Source of the DNA: Burkholderiales bacterium
GTDB taxonomy: Bacteria; Pseudomonadota; Gammaproteobacteria; Burkholderiales; Usitatibacteraceae
NCBI GenBank assembly: GCA_025359985.1
Contig: JANYDB010000038.1
Span: forward strand, 1-64,000
Reading direction: 5' to 3'
DNA length: 64,000 nt
In this document: positions 9,496-19,391 of the stretch, piece by piece
Position numbering within the stretch: position 1 is the stretch's first letter
Layout: every line of letters begins with the position of its first letter
Notes under the pieces: generated by a model
Databases searched by the model: none
What the model was told of the DNA's origin: nothing
Seen by the model: only the letters and a program-made list of their open reading frames with translations
Position numbers and translations under genes: made by a program

Positions 9496-9623
9496 ATTTA
9501 TCCTCTATTGTTTGTCAGGTGGTCCGCTGCGTTTGTTAATTACAGCATCCACGTCAATGTGGTGCGAAAATGCGGTACTTTCAGTTTATTTATTTCATTA
9601 AATTTCCCCATTAAGTCTACATC

Positions 9624-11006
9624 ATGCACCTTCATATTCTCGGTATTTGCGGCACCTTCATGGGTGGGCTCGCGGTATTGGCAAGGCAGGCAGGCCACAC
9701 GGTGACGGGCTGCGATGCTAATGTTTATCCACCCATGTCCACCCAGTTGGCCGCACTGGGCATGGGCCTGCATGAAGGCTTTGATGCAGAACAGCTGGAT
9801 ATTTTCAAAGCCGATTTATACATTGTTGGCAATGCGATGACGCGCGGCAAACCGGTGATTGAGGAAATATTGAATCGCGGCTTGCCGTACATTTCAGGCC
9901 CGCAATGGCTGGGGGAAAATTTACTTCGTGATAAATGGGTGCTGGCCGTCACCGGCACGCACGGCAAAACAACGGCCACCTCCATGCTGGCGTGGATCCT
10001 CGACTACGCGGGCTTGGGGCCTGGATTTTTAATTGGTGGAGTGCCTAAAAATTTTTCTGTTTTGGCGCGATCATGTCAGGGTGATTCACCTTTTTTTGTG
10101 ATCGAGGCAGATGAATATGACACCGCATTTTTCGACAAGCGCTCGAAGTTTGTGCACTATCGGCCACGCACCGCGGTATTAAATAATCTGGAATTCGATC
10201 ACGCTGATATTTTTCCCGCCATAGAAGCAATCGAAACCCAGTTTCATCATTTGGTGCGAACCATTCCAGCGCATGGTTTGATTGTCAGCAATGGCGGTGA
10301 TGCCCATCTGGATAAAGCGCTCGCTAGAGGTTGCTGGACGCCGGTTGAAAAATTCGGTCCCGGACATGAGTGGGATTTCAAACGCGGCGTTGCTGAAGGG
10401 CAGTTCGAGGTATGGCTCAATGGCGTCTCCAAAGGCGCAATTGCCTGGGATTTAATCGGCACCCATAACATCATGAATGCGCTCGCCGCCCTAGCCGCCG
10501 CACGGCACGCTGGGGTGCCCAGCAAACTGGGGATTGAGGCACTCAATTTGTTCGACGGCGTGGCTCGCAGAATGGAAGTGCGCGGGGTGATTGATGGCAT
10601 TACCGTCTATGACGATTTCGCCCATCACCCTACCGCGATTCAAACCACGGTGAGCGGCCTGCGTAAAAAAATACTTACTGGCCGGGGTCGCATCATTGCG
10701 GTGCTGGAGCCACGTTCCAACACCATGAAACTGGGCATTATGAATCAGGCACTGCCTACTGCGCTGGCGAATGCCGATCATGTGCTGGTTTATGCGCACA
10801 ATTTAGGATGGGATGTGGCTAGGACGTTTGAATCAATAAACAGCAAAACCGGTATCTTCAGCGATCTTGATGCGATGGTAAAAAGCATTGCCGACATCGC
10901 GCGGCCCCATGATCATATTCTGATCATGAGCAACGGCGGGTTTGGCGGCGTGCATGGAAAAATTTTGCGCGCGCTAGCGATGAAATCGATGCACGTGGCC
11001 GCGTAA
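9624..11006 (+). CDS. mpl: UDP-N-acetylmuramate:L-alanyl-gamma-D-glutamyl-meso-diaminopimelate ligase
   Basis: Murein-recycling ligase that attaches the recovered tripeptide to UDP-MurNAc in the cytoplasm. 460 residues, the usual length. The N-terminus MHLHILGICGTFMGGLA is diagnostic for Mpl rather than MurC. It has the Mur-ligase P-loop TGTHGKTTATSM, then EADEYDTAFFDKRSKF, NNLEFDHADIF and the MurC-like C-terminal stretch YDDFAHHPTAI. It is divergent from the TAXI gene and convergent with the class V aminotransferase gene. No partner recycling gene lies beside it. Confidence 0.97.
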   Translation: MHLHILGICGTFMGGLAVLARQAGHTVTGCDANVYPPMSTQLAALGMGLHEGFDAEQLDIFKADLYIVGNAMTRGKPVIEEILNRGLPYISGPQWLGENLLRDKWVLAVTGTHGKTTATSMLAWILDYAGLGPGFLIGGVPKNFSVLARSCQGDSPFFVIEADEYDTAFFDKRSKFVHYRPRTAVLNNLEFDHADIFPAIEAIETQFHHLVRTIPAHGLIVSNGGDAHLDKALARGCWTPVEKFGPGHEWDFKRGVAEGQFEVWLNGVSKGAIAWDLIGTHNIMNALAALAAARHAGVPSKLGIEALNLFDGVARRMEVRGVIDGITVYDDFAHHPTAIQTTVSGLRKKILTGRGRIIAVLEPRSNTMKLGIMNQALPTALANADHVLVYAHNLGWDVARTFESINSKTGIFSDLDAMVKSIADIARPHDHILIMSNGGFGGVHGKILRALAMKSMHVAA

Positions 11007-11136
11007 GAATCGGTTTCAAAGCGTCTGCCGCTCGTTTTCTGAAATAAATACCTGCCTCAAACTCAAGCACTGGTGGGGCGTTTGGAGCATTTTTCCTCGG
11101 TGATGAGCTATGTGCCCAACCTGTTTAATCTGAACG

Positions 11137-12372
11137 CTAGCCAATCGCCTCATCAAGATGCCGCACCAGCAGATCGATTTCTTCAGCCGTGTTGTAGTGC
11201 GCAATCGACACCCGTACCACCCCGCCGTGTGCGGCCAGATCCAGCGCTGAAATTAAGCGTTTGGCGTAAAAATCACCAAAACGAATACCGATGTTAAAGC
11301 CATCCATGTGGCGAACCACGGCTTCTGATAATCGGTCGGCGACCACAAAGCTGATCGTAGGCATACGCTGATTTTTGCCGAGTTGGCTCAAGCCAATAAT
11401 TTTCACCGTTGACTTGCTGCGCAAATACGCTAGCAGCTTTTCGGCAAGTCGGTCTTCATGCTGCGAAAAAGCATTAAATGCAAGCTGCATGCGCTGGCGA
11501 TTGCTGACGGCGGGTGAGGCTCCCAGCATAGTGCCGACATGCGCAAGATATTCACTGATGCCGATACAGCCATACGATAACTCAAAATTCACATTGCCCG
11601 GCTGTAGCTTGTAAGGCAGTATTTCTGCGCCGATAAAATGATGATTCAGCGTAGGCAGCGACAGCAAAAAATCACGCTTACCCCACAACACTGCATGGTG
11701 CGGGCCGAACACTTTATAAAAACTGAACACATAAACATCCGCGCCACTATCCTGCACATCGACCAAGCGATGCGGTGCGTAAGCAACCCCGTCCACACAC
11801 AACCTGGCACCCACCGCATGCGCGCGCTTTGCTACATCACAAACAGGATTGATCGTGCCAAGCACGTTTGAAGCATGCGTCATCGCAATCCATTTGGTGC
11901 GGGTGGTCAAAAGCGCATCCAGATCCGCGAGTTCAAGCTGCAGGCTATCGCGATGCACCTCCCAAACCTTGATCAACGCACCGGCTTTAGCCAAGCGCAG
12001 CCATCCACCGATATTGGCTTCATGGTCACTGTTGGTAACGATGATTTCATCGCCTGCCTGAATACTCGGCAAAATTGCTGCGGTCAGTAAAAACATCAAG
12101 CCCGTGGTCGAGCCCCCCATCACCACCTCTTCATCATGTTGAGCATTGATCAGCTCGGCCACCGAGCGCCGCGCCATCAAAACCTTTTCGGATGCGGCCT
12201 GCGATTCGGCATAACTGGCTCCGAGTTGTACGCTGGTCGTCAATAAATAATCATGAATGCGATCCGCTACCCGACGCAATACCTGCGAGCCGCCTGCGTT
12301 GTCGAGATACACGGTGCGGGTATGAAGCGCCGGAAATTCTGCGCGGATCATGTCCAGATTTAAATTGTTCAT
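11137..12372 (-). CDS. cysteine desulfurase-like class V aminotransferase
   Basis: 411-residue PLP enzyme of the cysteine-desulfurase-like subgroup. Seen: YLDNAGGSQVLRRV at the N-terminus, STTGLMFLL, SDHEANIGGW (cofactor region), WIAMTHASNVLGTINP, CVDGVAYAPHRLVDV (Asp contacting the PLP ring) and SFYKVFGPH with the Schiff-base lysine near residue 220. I see no conserved loop cysteine of the IscS/SufS kind, so desulfurase activity is uncertain and another PLP lyase or transferase reaction is possible. Its ATG abuts the stop of the upstream gamma-glutamyltransferase gene with no gap, so the two are co-transcribed and translation is probably coupled. Confidence 0.88.
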   Translation of the reverse strand: MNNLNLDMIRAEFPALHTRTVYLDNAGGSQVLRRVADRIHDYLLTTSVQLGASYAESQAASEKVLMARRSVAELINAQHDEEVVMGGSTTGLMFLLTAAILPSIQAGDEIIVTNSDHEANIGGWLRLAKAGALIKVWEVHRDSLQLELADLDALLTTRTKWIAMTHASNVLGTINPVCDVAKRAHAVGARLCVDGVAYAPHRLVDVQDSGADVYVFSFYKVFGPHHAVLWGKRDFLLSLPTLNHHFIGAEILPYKLQPGNVNFELSYGCIGISEYLAHVGTMLGASPAVSNRQRMQLAFNAFSQHEDRLAEKLLAYLRSKSTVKIIGLSQLGKNQRMPTISFVVADRLSEAVVRHMDGFNIGIRFGDFYAKRLISALDLAAHGGVVRVSIAHYNTAEEIDLLVRHLDEAIG

Positions 12373-13983
12373 CTAAAACCCTTCAATTGAACCATCACTG
12401 CGTTTATCAAATCCACCGGTTAAATTGCCATCTCTGGCGCGAATCAGTACACCGGCGTGGCCCACGCTTTCATCCCAGCCGCTCAGCCATTCAACATCGT
12501 GCCCGCGTTCGGTCAGATCATTGAATACAGCCTCGTCAAAGCGACGTTCGATTTTGAGCGAATCTGCATGGCGTGCATCTGGGGGTGTGCCCCAGGTGCG
12601 GCCCAGCAACCAGCGTGGCGCATCAATCGCGGCCTGCGGACTCATGCCAAATTCTGCAACGCGCGTGAAGACAGCGCATTGGGTTTGCGGCTGGCCATCA
12701 CCGCCCATCGTACCGTAGGGCATGACGCGGCCATCGGTGAACAGCATCATCGCCGGGTTCAAAGTATGAAACGGTTTTTTGCCCGGCTTCAGAGCGAGTA
12801 ATGCACGAGGATTTAATGAAAAACTTGCGCCACGATTTTGCCAGTTGATGCCACTCTCGGCGAGCACTATGCCGGCACCGAACTCGTGATAAATTGATTG
12901 AATGAAAGACACACTGCGGCCTTCACGATCAATCGTACCCATCCATACGGTGTCACCAGGATTCAGATTTTTACCCCACGCCGCCGCTTTTTCCAGGCTT
13001 ATTTTTGCAGCCATCGCCGCGACAATATCGTCATCCAGCAATGATTGCGCATGCACGGTCATATAGGCAGGATCGGTGACATATTTATCGCGAATCGCGA
13101 AGGCTTGTTTGGTGGCCTCCACACATATGTGCACATAGTCAGCGCCGGTGGGATCAAGCCCATTTAATCCCAGCCGGTCGAGGATAGCCAGAATAAGTAG
13201 CGAGACCACACCTTGCGTTGGCGGCGTCATGTTGTAGAGCGTGCCGAGATTATGTTTACGCTCCAGCGGCTCACGGTACAGCGCTTCGTGCTTGCGTAAA
13301 TCATCAAATGCAACCGGGCTGCCAACCTTACCGAGATCGCGCGCCATGCTGTCGGCGAGTTCACCTTTATAGAAATCAGCGAGTCCTTTTCGGGCCAGAT
13401 GATCGAGCGTCGTGGCCAGACGTGGCATTTTAAAATTCGTCTCGGCCTTGGGTGCCTCATGATTCTTCAGAAATGTTTCAGCAAAGCCGGGCTGAGATTT
13501 TAATTCGGACATCTTGCGCAAGGTGCTGGCGTGTTGGCTTTGGGTGACTTTAATGCCGTCACGGGCGTGACGAATCGCGTCTTCAAGTATGGCCGTGAGA
13601 GGCAATCGGCCACCCCATGATTTCGCAATTGTTTGCGCAGCTTCCCAGCCGGAGACCGTGCCTGCCACGGTGTTGGCCGCATGCGGGCCGCGATGGGGGA
13701 TGGCCTCGTACCCTGCCGCCTTGTACCAATCTATATTGGCGCTGGCAGCAGCAGCTCCGCATGCATCAATCGCAATCGGTGGCTTGCCCGGTTCGTGAAT
13801 TAACCAAAATCCGTCCCCGCCAATGGCATTCATATGCGGATATACCACGGCAATCGTGGCCGCTGCGCCCACCATGGCTTCAATCGCGTTACCACCCTCG
13901 CGCATAATATGCACGGCTGTTTTAGCCGCTTCGTGATGAGGTGCTACGGCAATACCGTTTTTATACGATCCGTTCATGAGCAT
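12373..13983 (-). CDS. gamma-glutamyltransferase family protein
   Basis: 536-residue Ntn-hydrolase of the gamma-glutamyltranspeptidase family. These proenzymes cut themselves before a Thr that becomes the nucleophile; here the site is GDTVWMGTIDREG, near residue 333. Other family marks are REGGNAIEAMVGAA, GGDGFWLIHEPG, TPPTQGVVSLLIL and PYGTMGGDGQPQTQ. No signal peptide is seen, so it is probably the cytoplasmic GGT-like type rather than the periplasmic glutathione-degrading type. It overlaps or abuts the class V aminotransferase gene, suggesting joint breakdown of a gamma-glutamyl or sulfur compound. Start: ATG at 13983, with a second in-frame ATG at 13977. Confidence 0.9.
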   Translation of the reverse strand: MLMNGSYKNGIAVAPHHEAAKTAVHIMREGGNAIEAMVGAAATIAVVYPHMNAIGGDGFWLIHEPGKPPIAIDACGAAAASANIDWYKAAGYEAIPHRGPHAANTVAGTVSGWEAAQTIAKSWGGRLPLTAILEDAIRHARDGIKVTQSQHASTLRKMSELKSQPGFAETFLKNHEAPKAETNFKMPRLATTLDHLARKGLADFYKGELADSMARDLGKVGSPVAFDDLRKHEALYREPLERKHNLGTLYNMTPPTQGVVSLLILAILDRLGLNGLDPTGADYVHICVEATKQAFAIRDKYVTDPAYMTVHAQSLLDDDIVAAMAAKISLEKAAAWGKNLNPGDTVWMGTIDREGRSVSFIQSIYHEFGAGIVLAESGINWQNRGASFSLNPRALLALKPGKKPFHTLNPAMMLFTDGRVMPYGTMGGDGQPQTQCAVFTRVAEFGMSPQAAIDAPRWLLGRTWGTPPDARHADSLKIERRFDEAVFNDLTERGHDVEWLSGWDESVGHAGVLIRARDGNLTGGFDKRSDGSIEGF

Positions 13984-14055
13984 TCATTCAAATTTATTTT
14001 TGGGACAAAAGACCGCTTCCTGCGCATGCCGGTAATTATGCCCCACCCTCACAGG

Positions 14056-14061
14056 TATAAT
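14056..14061 (+). promoter_or_regulatory. -10 element (TATAAT) for the RNB gene
   Basis: A perfect TATAAT lies about 100 bases before the RNB start codon in the region divergent from the gamma-glutamyltransferase gene. No clear -35 was identified at the expected distance. Confidence 0.4.
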
Positions 14062-14163
14062 TCGTCTCGATTTACAGAAACACTTTACCGATGAGCGTAC
14101 CCGTTAACGCCACGTTTATGACTTGATCGGGTTCTGCATCTTTATCTTCTACCCACTATCGCG

Positions 14164-16140
14164 ATGAATGTTTTTTACGAAGAAGACGGCAGTTTTAAAG
14201 TCGGCCATGTCATGTCTGATATTGGTACGTCGCTGCAGATTGAATCTGTGTCCGGCAAGCGCAGCAAAATCAAATCGAATCAGGTGATTCTGCGGTTTGA
14301 ATCGACACTTGGTGATTTTATGGCGGCTGCTGACGCACACAGCGCGGATATTGATGCTGATTTTTTATGGCAAGTCTGCGGGCCTGCCGAGTTCGGCTGC
14401 GAAGATTTGGCGCGGGACTATTTTGGTCACGCGCTGAACGCGGTTGAATCGGCCGGCGTGGCCCTAAAACTTCACGCCTCACCCATGTATTTTTATAAGC
14501 GTGGCAAGGGCCGCTATCAGCGAGCGCCGGAAGAAAACCTGAAGGCCGCGCTTGCCTCGATTGAGCGTAAAAAACGTGAAGCAGCGCAAATGGCCGGCTG
14601 GGTTGCGCAACTAAAGTCCGGGATGATGCCGGATGAAATGCGGCCCCATTTATCAATGCTGCTGTACAAACCAGACCGCAATACGCTGCTGGTTAAAGCA
14701 TGCGAAGCAGCCGTTGCTGAAACACAAATTGCTTTGCCAAAATTATTTTTAGCCGCAGGCGCCTGGCCCGAGCCCGCTTCAGCGCCGTACGATTATCATC
14801 TCGGCCAGTTTTTAGCGGATTATTTTCCGCGTGGTGTGGCTTATTCCGGTACCGTTGATGCCGCAATACCAACCGGTCTGCCGCTGGCCAATGTGAGCGC
14901 GTACAGCATTGATGATGCCACCACGACTGAAATCGATGATGCGTTTTCAGTTACCTCATTAGCCGACGGCGCGGTAGAAATTGGCATTCATATCGCGGCC
15001 CCCGCTTTGTTTTTCGGGTGTGATAGCGAATTGGATAAGCTGGCCGCCAATCGCCTGTCCACAGTGTATTTCCCCGGCAATAAAATCACCATGCTGCCGC
15101 CTGCCGCGATTGAGCTTGCAACGCTGGCGGAAGGTAACACCTGTCCTGCGCTGTCTTTTTATGCGACCTTCGCGCTTCCCGCCGCTGCTGAAACCTATGA
15201 ACTCATCAGCACCCGTTCGGCGATTGAACAGGTGCCGATTATCCGCAACCTGCGCATCAGCACCGTGGAAAATTATTTTAACGAAGCGGCGATTGAAGCG
15301 GGCAAAGCGGACGGCGAATATGGGAATGAGCTACTTTTATTGCACCGCCTTGCCAAGGCACTGGGCAAACGCCGCGGCAAAAGTGAGAACGAACAAGACC
15401 GGCTGGACTTCAACTTTGAAATCAACCAGGGCCGCGTCAGTATCATTCTCCGAAAACGCGGCAGTCCGGTGGATACGGTGGTCTCAGAATTCATGATTCT
15501 GGCGAATAGCGAATGGGGCAAACTCCTCGCCGATAGTGGAGTTGCAGGCATTTACCGTGCTCAGCAACATCAAAAAACCCGCATGACAACTGAGGCTGCA
15601 CCACACGAAGGCCTGGGTGTTGCCCAATACGCCTGGTCATCCAGCCCGCTGCGTCGCTATGTGGATTTAGTGAATCAGCGCCAGCTCATTGCGCTGCTCA
15701 AAAACGAGACGCCGCCGTTTGCCAAGCGCTCACCCGAGCTCAATGAAATCACTCGCAAGTTTGATGTCACCTACGATGCCTATGCCGATATTCAGCGCAA
15801 TCTCGAACGCTACTGGTGTCTGCGCTACCTTGAGCAGGAAGGCATTGCTGAATTTGATGCGCATATCATTCGCGATGAATTGGTACGCGCCAGCACCCTG
15901 CCGCTGATTGTAAAGCTCGACAAAAGTCCGGCCTTGGCGGGCAAAACCGCTGTGCGCGTGGTGGTAGGTGAGCTTGATTATTGGACAATTGCGGGTGCGT
16001 TTTCACTGGCTGGATCGGCTAGCTTCACAACTGACGTAGGTGCTGATGCAGCCATCGATTCAGCACCTACATCAGCTACCTATTCAGCTACCAGTACAGA
16101 GTCTGCGGCACTTCCACCCACCGCCGAAATTATCACTTGA
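14164..16140 (+). CDS. RNB domain exoribonuclease (RNase II/R superfamily)
   Basis: 658-residue 3'-5' exoribonuclease. The RNB catalytic block YSIDDATTTEIDDAFS (about residues 245-260) carries the metal-binding acidic residues; the second position is Glu where E. coli RNase II has Asp. IGIHIAAPA, YFPGNKITMLP, ALSFYATF, VSEFMILANSEWG and the C-terminal SSPLRRYVDLVNQRQL follow in family order. The N-terminal part lacks an obvious cold-shock domain, and no S1 domain follows, so it is shorter than RNase R. The last ~30 residues are a Ser/Thr/Ala repeat-like tail (SAPTSATYSATSTESA). It is followed 21 bases later by the TonB-like gene. Confidence 0.93.
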   Translation: MNVFYEEDGSFKVGHVMSDIGTSLQIESVSGKRSKIKSNQVILRFESTLGDFMAAADAHSADIDADFLWQVCGPAEFGCEDLARDYFGHALNAVESAGVALKLHASPMYFYKRGKGRYQRAPEENLKAALASIERKKREAAQMAGWVAQLKSGMMPDEMRPHLSMLLYKPDRNTLLVKACEAAVAETQIALPKLFLAAGAWPEPASAPYDYHLGQFLADYFPRGVAYSGTVDAAIPTGLPLANVSAYSIDDATTTEIDDAFSVTSLADGAVEIGIHIAAPALFFGCDSELDKLAANRLSTVYFPGNKITMLPPAAIELATLAEGNTCPALSFYATFALPAAAETYELISTRSAIEQVPIIRNLRISTVENYFNEAAIEAGKADGEYGNELLLLHRLAKALGKRRGKSENEQDRLDFNFEINQGRVSIILRKRGSPVDTVVSEFMILANSEWGKLLADSGVAGIYRAQQHQKTRMTTEAAPHEGLGVAQYAWSSSPLRRYVDLVNQRQLIALLKNETPPFAKRSPELNEITRKFDVTYDAYADIQRNLERYWCLRYLEQEGIAEFDAHIIRDELVRASTLPLIVKLDKSPALAGKTAVRVVVGELDYWTIAGAFSLAGSASFTTDVGADAAIDSAPTSATYSATSTESAALPPTAEIIT

Positions 16141-16161
16141 TGACCATGACATCTGCATGGA

Positions 16162-17175
16162 TTGCCCGTAAAATCCGGTGATGGTTTATTTATTTATTGT
16201 GATCCCGTGCTACCGACGCTGATTCATAAACAGCGGCAAGTTTCCGCCGCCATCAACTCGCGATTAAACGCTATTGCGGGCGTCGTACCGCCGCCAGTTT
16301 TTTTATCCATTGAGAAAGCGCTGGCGCTTTCCGTCGCGCTGCAAAGCGCAATCTGCATCTCGGTTGCGCTGCATCTGGTGGTGGTGATCGGCGTTGGCGT
16401 GGCCGGTATTGATGAACGATCCTTCACGCCACCGCACAACGTGCTGGATGTGGTGCTGGTCAACGCCAAATCGAAAACGCGTCCGCTCAAAGCAGACGCG
16501 CTCGCCCAGGCCAATCTTGATGGTGGCGGCAATACCGATGAGGAACGTCGCGCCAAAACGCCGTTGCCCGCTATTGATCAGGCGGCCGCTAAGAATGAGG
16601 CCGAAGCGCAGCAGGACCGCGTCAAAAAGCTTGAGCAGGAGATGAAAACCCTCATGACGCAGGCCAAGTCGGCCGCTAAAGTCATGCAGGGCGAAGCCTT
16701 GCAACAACCGTCCGGCACGCCTGATCCGGTTGCGGTGGCAGACCTAATGCAAAAATCGATAGAAATCGAACGCTTGGAGGCGCAGATTTCGCGTGAGCAT
16801 TCCATCTATCAGCAGCGGCCCAAACGCACCTTTATTGGTGCCCGAACTTCCGAGTACCGGTTTGCGCAGTATGTTGACGGCTGGCGCCAAAAAATTGAGC
16901 GCGTGGGCAATCTTAATTATCCCGAGAAAGCCAAGAGTCGAAAAATCTATGGCGCTCTGCAATTAACCGTCGCGATCAAAGCGGATGGTGAGGTTGAAGA
17001 TATTCAGATCAATAAATCGTCCGGCTCCAAAATTCTGGATGAAGCGGCCAAGCGTATTGTGCGACTGTCCGCGCCATTTGATCGCTTCCCGGATAACGTC
17101 AAACGTGATACGGACATCCTGCACATCACGCGCACCTGGATGTTTACACGGGGCGACACTCTCTCGGCAGAATAG
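16162..17175 (+). CDS. TonB family energy-transducer-like protein
   Basis: A single N-terminal membrane helix (about residues 52-80, SVALQSAICISVALHLVVVIGV), then a charged linker with a coiled-coil-like stretch (QDRVKKLEQEMKTLMTQAKSA), then a C-terminal TonB domain (YVDGWRQKIERVGNLNYPEKA, GALQLTVAIKADGEVEDI, SSGSKILDEAA). TonB proteins couple proton-motive force to outer-membrane receptors. The start is unsure: TTG at 16162 gives 337 residues, and GTG at 16207 is a reasonable alternative; neither has a strong ribosome site. No exbB/exbD is nearby. The linker lacks the classic Pro-rich spacer. Confidence 0.85.
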   Translation: MPVKSGDGLFIYCDPVLPTLIHKQRQVSAAINSRLNAIAGVVPPPVFLSIEKALALSVALQSAICISVALHLVVVIGVGVAGIDERSFTPPHNVLDVVLVNAKSKTRPLKADALAQANLDGGGNTDEERRAKTPLPAIDQAAAKNEAEAQQDRVKKLEQEMKTLMTQAKSAAKVMQGEALQQPSGTPDPVAVADLMQKSIEIERLEAQISREHSIYQQRPKRTFIGARTSEYRFAQYVDGWRQKIERVGNLNYPEKAKSRKIYGALQLTVAIKADGEVEDIQINKSSGSKILDEAAKRIVRLSAPFDRFPDNVKRDTDILHITRTWMFTRGDTLSAE

Positions 17176-17335
17176 TCAGCCTGGTCGTTGAGAAATATCT
17201 GTTAATGCCGCATTCTCTGCATTTCATCGCATCCACAGAGTAAATTTTTTTTGCTTCGCTACACTGCGCGTTCTGGCTGTTGTTTTGCTTGATGGCCTAT
17301 TTTTATAATTGATAACAATATCTTTTGGAGCTTGC

Positions 17336-19267
17336 ATGAAAATTTTTAGTATCGGCATTATTGTTTGCGCAATAAGTGGGGTAGGTGCTACAACAGGATT
17401 GATCATGGCGTCACCTGCGCATTCAGCAACCGCAACAGCAACCAAAATCGAACCCGCCAAAATAATTCCGCTGCGGGATTTTTTCAAAAACCCGCAAGAG
17501 TCCGCACATAAAATATCGCCGGACGGCAAATACCTTTCCTATCTAGCGCCCCATGAGCGCCGTATGAATGTATTTGTAAAGTCGATTGGCGGCAAGGATC
17601 CGGCGATTCGCGTCACGGGCGAAACCGCGCGTGATATTGCTGGCTATTCCTGGAAAGGCAACCGGATTCTGTATGTGAAAGATTTTGGCGGCGATGAAAA
17701 TTTCCATGTGGTGTCGGTCAATCTCAAAGGTGATGACCTCAAAGATTTAACCCCCGGCGAGAAAGTCCGCGCCAGCGTCGTCGATGGCCTGATTGATAAT
17801 GACCAATATGTGATCCTCTCGCATAACCGGCGCGACGCCAAAGTGTTTGATGTATTCCGCACCCATGTCATCACCGGCGAAGAAAAGCTGATCGCGCAAA
17901 ATCCCGGCAATATCACCAGTTGGCTCACCGACCATGATGGCAAGCTGCGCGTTGCGGGCACCAGCGATGGCGTGAATACCACCTTACTGTTCCGCGAAAA
18001 GGAAGAAGATGAATTCAAGCCGATCCTCACCACGAATTTTAAAGAGGCGGTCAACCCCTTACTCTTCACTTTTGACAATAAAAAACTTTATGTTGCAAGT
18101 AACCGTGGACGCGATAAATCAGGCATTTTTGTTTTCAATCCGACCACCGCAAAAGAAGAGAAGCTGATTTTTGATCGGCCCGATGTAGATGTGGACGAGT
18201 TGGATTTCTCGCATAAGCGCAAAGTGCTGACCCTTGCCTCATTTGTGACCTGGAAGGGCGAACGCAAATTCCTCGATAAAGAAACAGAATCCATGTTCAA
18301 GCTGGTGCAAGCCAAGCTGCCAGGCTACGAAGTCGCTTTCACATCCAGCAACAAAGCCGAAGATAAATTTATTGTCGCCTCGTACAGCGACAAGACGCGC
18401 GGCAAGCGCTATGTGTTCGACCAGGCTACCGGCAAGCTCGAATTCATCGCAGATATTTCGCCGTGGATACCCGAATCCGAACTGGCCGACATGAAGCCGA
18501 TTAAATATACATCGCGCGACGGACTCACGATCAACGGTTATCTGACATTGCCCAAAGGAGTTGCCGCCAGGAATCTGCCGGTCGTTATCAACCCGCACGG
18601 TGGCCCATGGGCGCGTGATAGATGGGATTACAACTCGGAGGTACAGTTCCTCGCCAATCGCGGTTATGCGGTTTTGCAGATGAACTTCCGTGGCTCCACC
18701 GGATATGGCCGCAAGTTTTGGGAATCATCGTTCAAGCAATGGGGCAAAACAATGCAGGACGACATCACCGATGGCGTGCAGTGGCTAATCAAAGAAGGCA
18801 TCGCTGATCCAAAAAAGATCGCCATCTACGGTGGCAGCTATGGCGGCTATGCGACGCTGGCCGGGCTCACCTTTACGCCTGATCTGTATGCCGCTGGCGT
18901 GAGCTACGTTGGCCCGTCCAGTCTTTTCACGCTGATGGAGTCACTACCGCCATATTGGGAAAGCTATCGCGCCATGTTCTATGAAATGGCTGGCAATCCG
19001 ACCACCGAAGCCGATCTGGTTCGCGCCGCATCACCGCTCTACAGCGTGGATCAAATCAAAGCCCCACTGTTCATCGCGCAAGGCGCCAAAGACCCTCGCG
19101 TAAAACAAGCCGAATCAGATCAAATGGTAGCGGCGCTCAAAAAACGCGGCGTGAATGTGGAATATATGGTCAAGGAGAATGAAGGCCACGGCTTTCGCAA
19201 TGAAGAAAATAAATTTGATTTTTATGAGGCGATGGAGAAATTTTTGGGCCGTTATTTGAAACCGTAA
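17336..19267 (+). CDS. secreted S9 family (prolyl oligopeptidase-like) peptidase
   Basis: 643 residues. A signal peptide (MKIFSIGIIVCAISGVGATT) directs it to the periplasm. The first ~370 residues form the beta-propeller (SPDGKYLSYLAPHERR, YVKDFGGDENFH). The C-terminal alpha/beta hydrolase holds the catalytic triad: Ser501 in YGGSYGGYAT, Asp in AKDPRVKQ and His in NEGHGFRN. PHGGPWARD and MNFRGSTGYGRKFWE are typical of the acylaminoacyl-peptidase group. The ATG at 17336 has TTTGGAG seven bases upstream, which decides the start. A terminator follows the gene. Confidence 0.95.
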   Translation: MKIFSIGIIVCAISGVGATTGLIMASPAHSATATATKIEPAKIIPLRDFFKNPQESAHKISPDGKYLSYLAPHERRMNVFVKSIGGKDPAIRVTGETARDIAGYSWKGNRILYVKDFGGDENFHVVSVNLKGDDLKDLTPGEKVRASVVDGLIDNDQYVILSHNRRDAKVFDVFRTHVITGEEKLIAQNPGNITSWLTDHDGKLRVAGTSDGVNTTLLFREKEEDEFKPILTTNFKEAVNPLLFTFDNKKLYVASNRGRDKSGIFVFNPTTAKEEKLIFDRPDVDVDELDFSHKRKVLTLASFVTWKGERKFLDKETESMFKLVQAKLPGYEVAFTSSNKAEDKFIVASYSDKTRGKRYVFDQATGKLEFIADISPWIPESELADMKPIKYTSRDGLTINGYLTLPKGVAARNLPVVINPHGGPWARDRWDYNSEVQFLANRGYAVLQMNFRGSTGYGRKFWESSFKQWGKTMQDDITDGVQWLIKEGIADPKKIAIYGGSYGGYATLAGLTFTPDLYAAGVSYVGPSSLFTLMESLPPYWESYRAMFYEMAGNPTTEADLVRAASPLYSVDQIKAPLFIAQGAKDPRVKQAESDQMVAALKKRGVNVEYMVKENEGHGFRNEENKFDFYEAMEKFLGRYLKP

Positions 19268-19296
19268 CTGTTGTCTAGTCCTGTTGGCAACAACTG

Positions 19297-19340
19297 ACCC
19301 AGCGCGATTTTCAATTTGATTGAGCGCTGGGTTTTTTATT
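19297..19340 (+). terminator. rho-independent terminator after the S9 peptidase
   Basis: A perfect nine-pair stem (ACCCAGCGC with GCGCTGGGT), 18-base loop and a following T-rich tail (TTTTTTATTTT). It may serve both the S9 gene and the convergent CoA transferase pseudogene. Confidence 0.8.
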
Positions 19341-19391
19341 TTATGTTCCGTCCAGCCCGTAATAAAATAAAGGCGCTATTCGGCATGCAAG

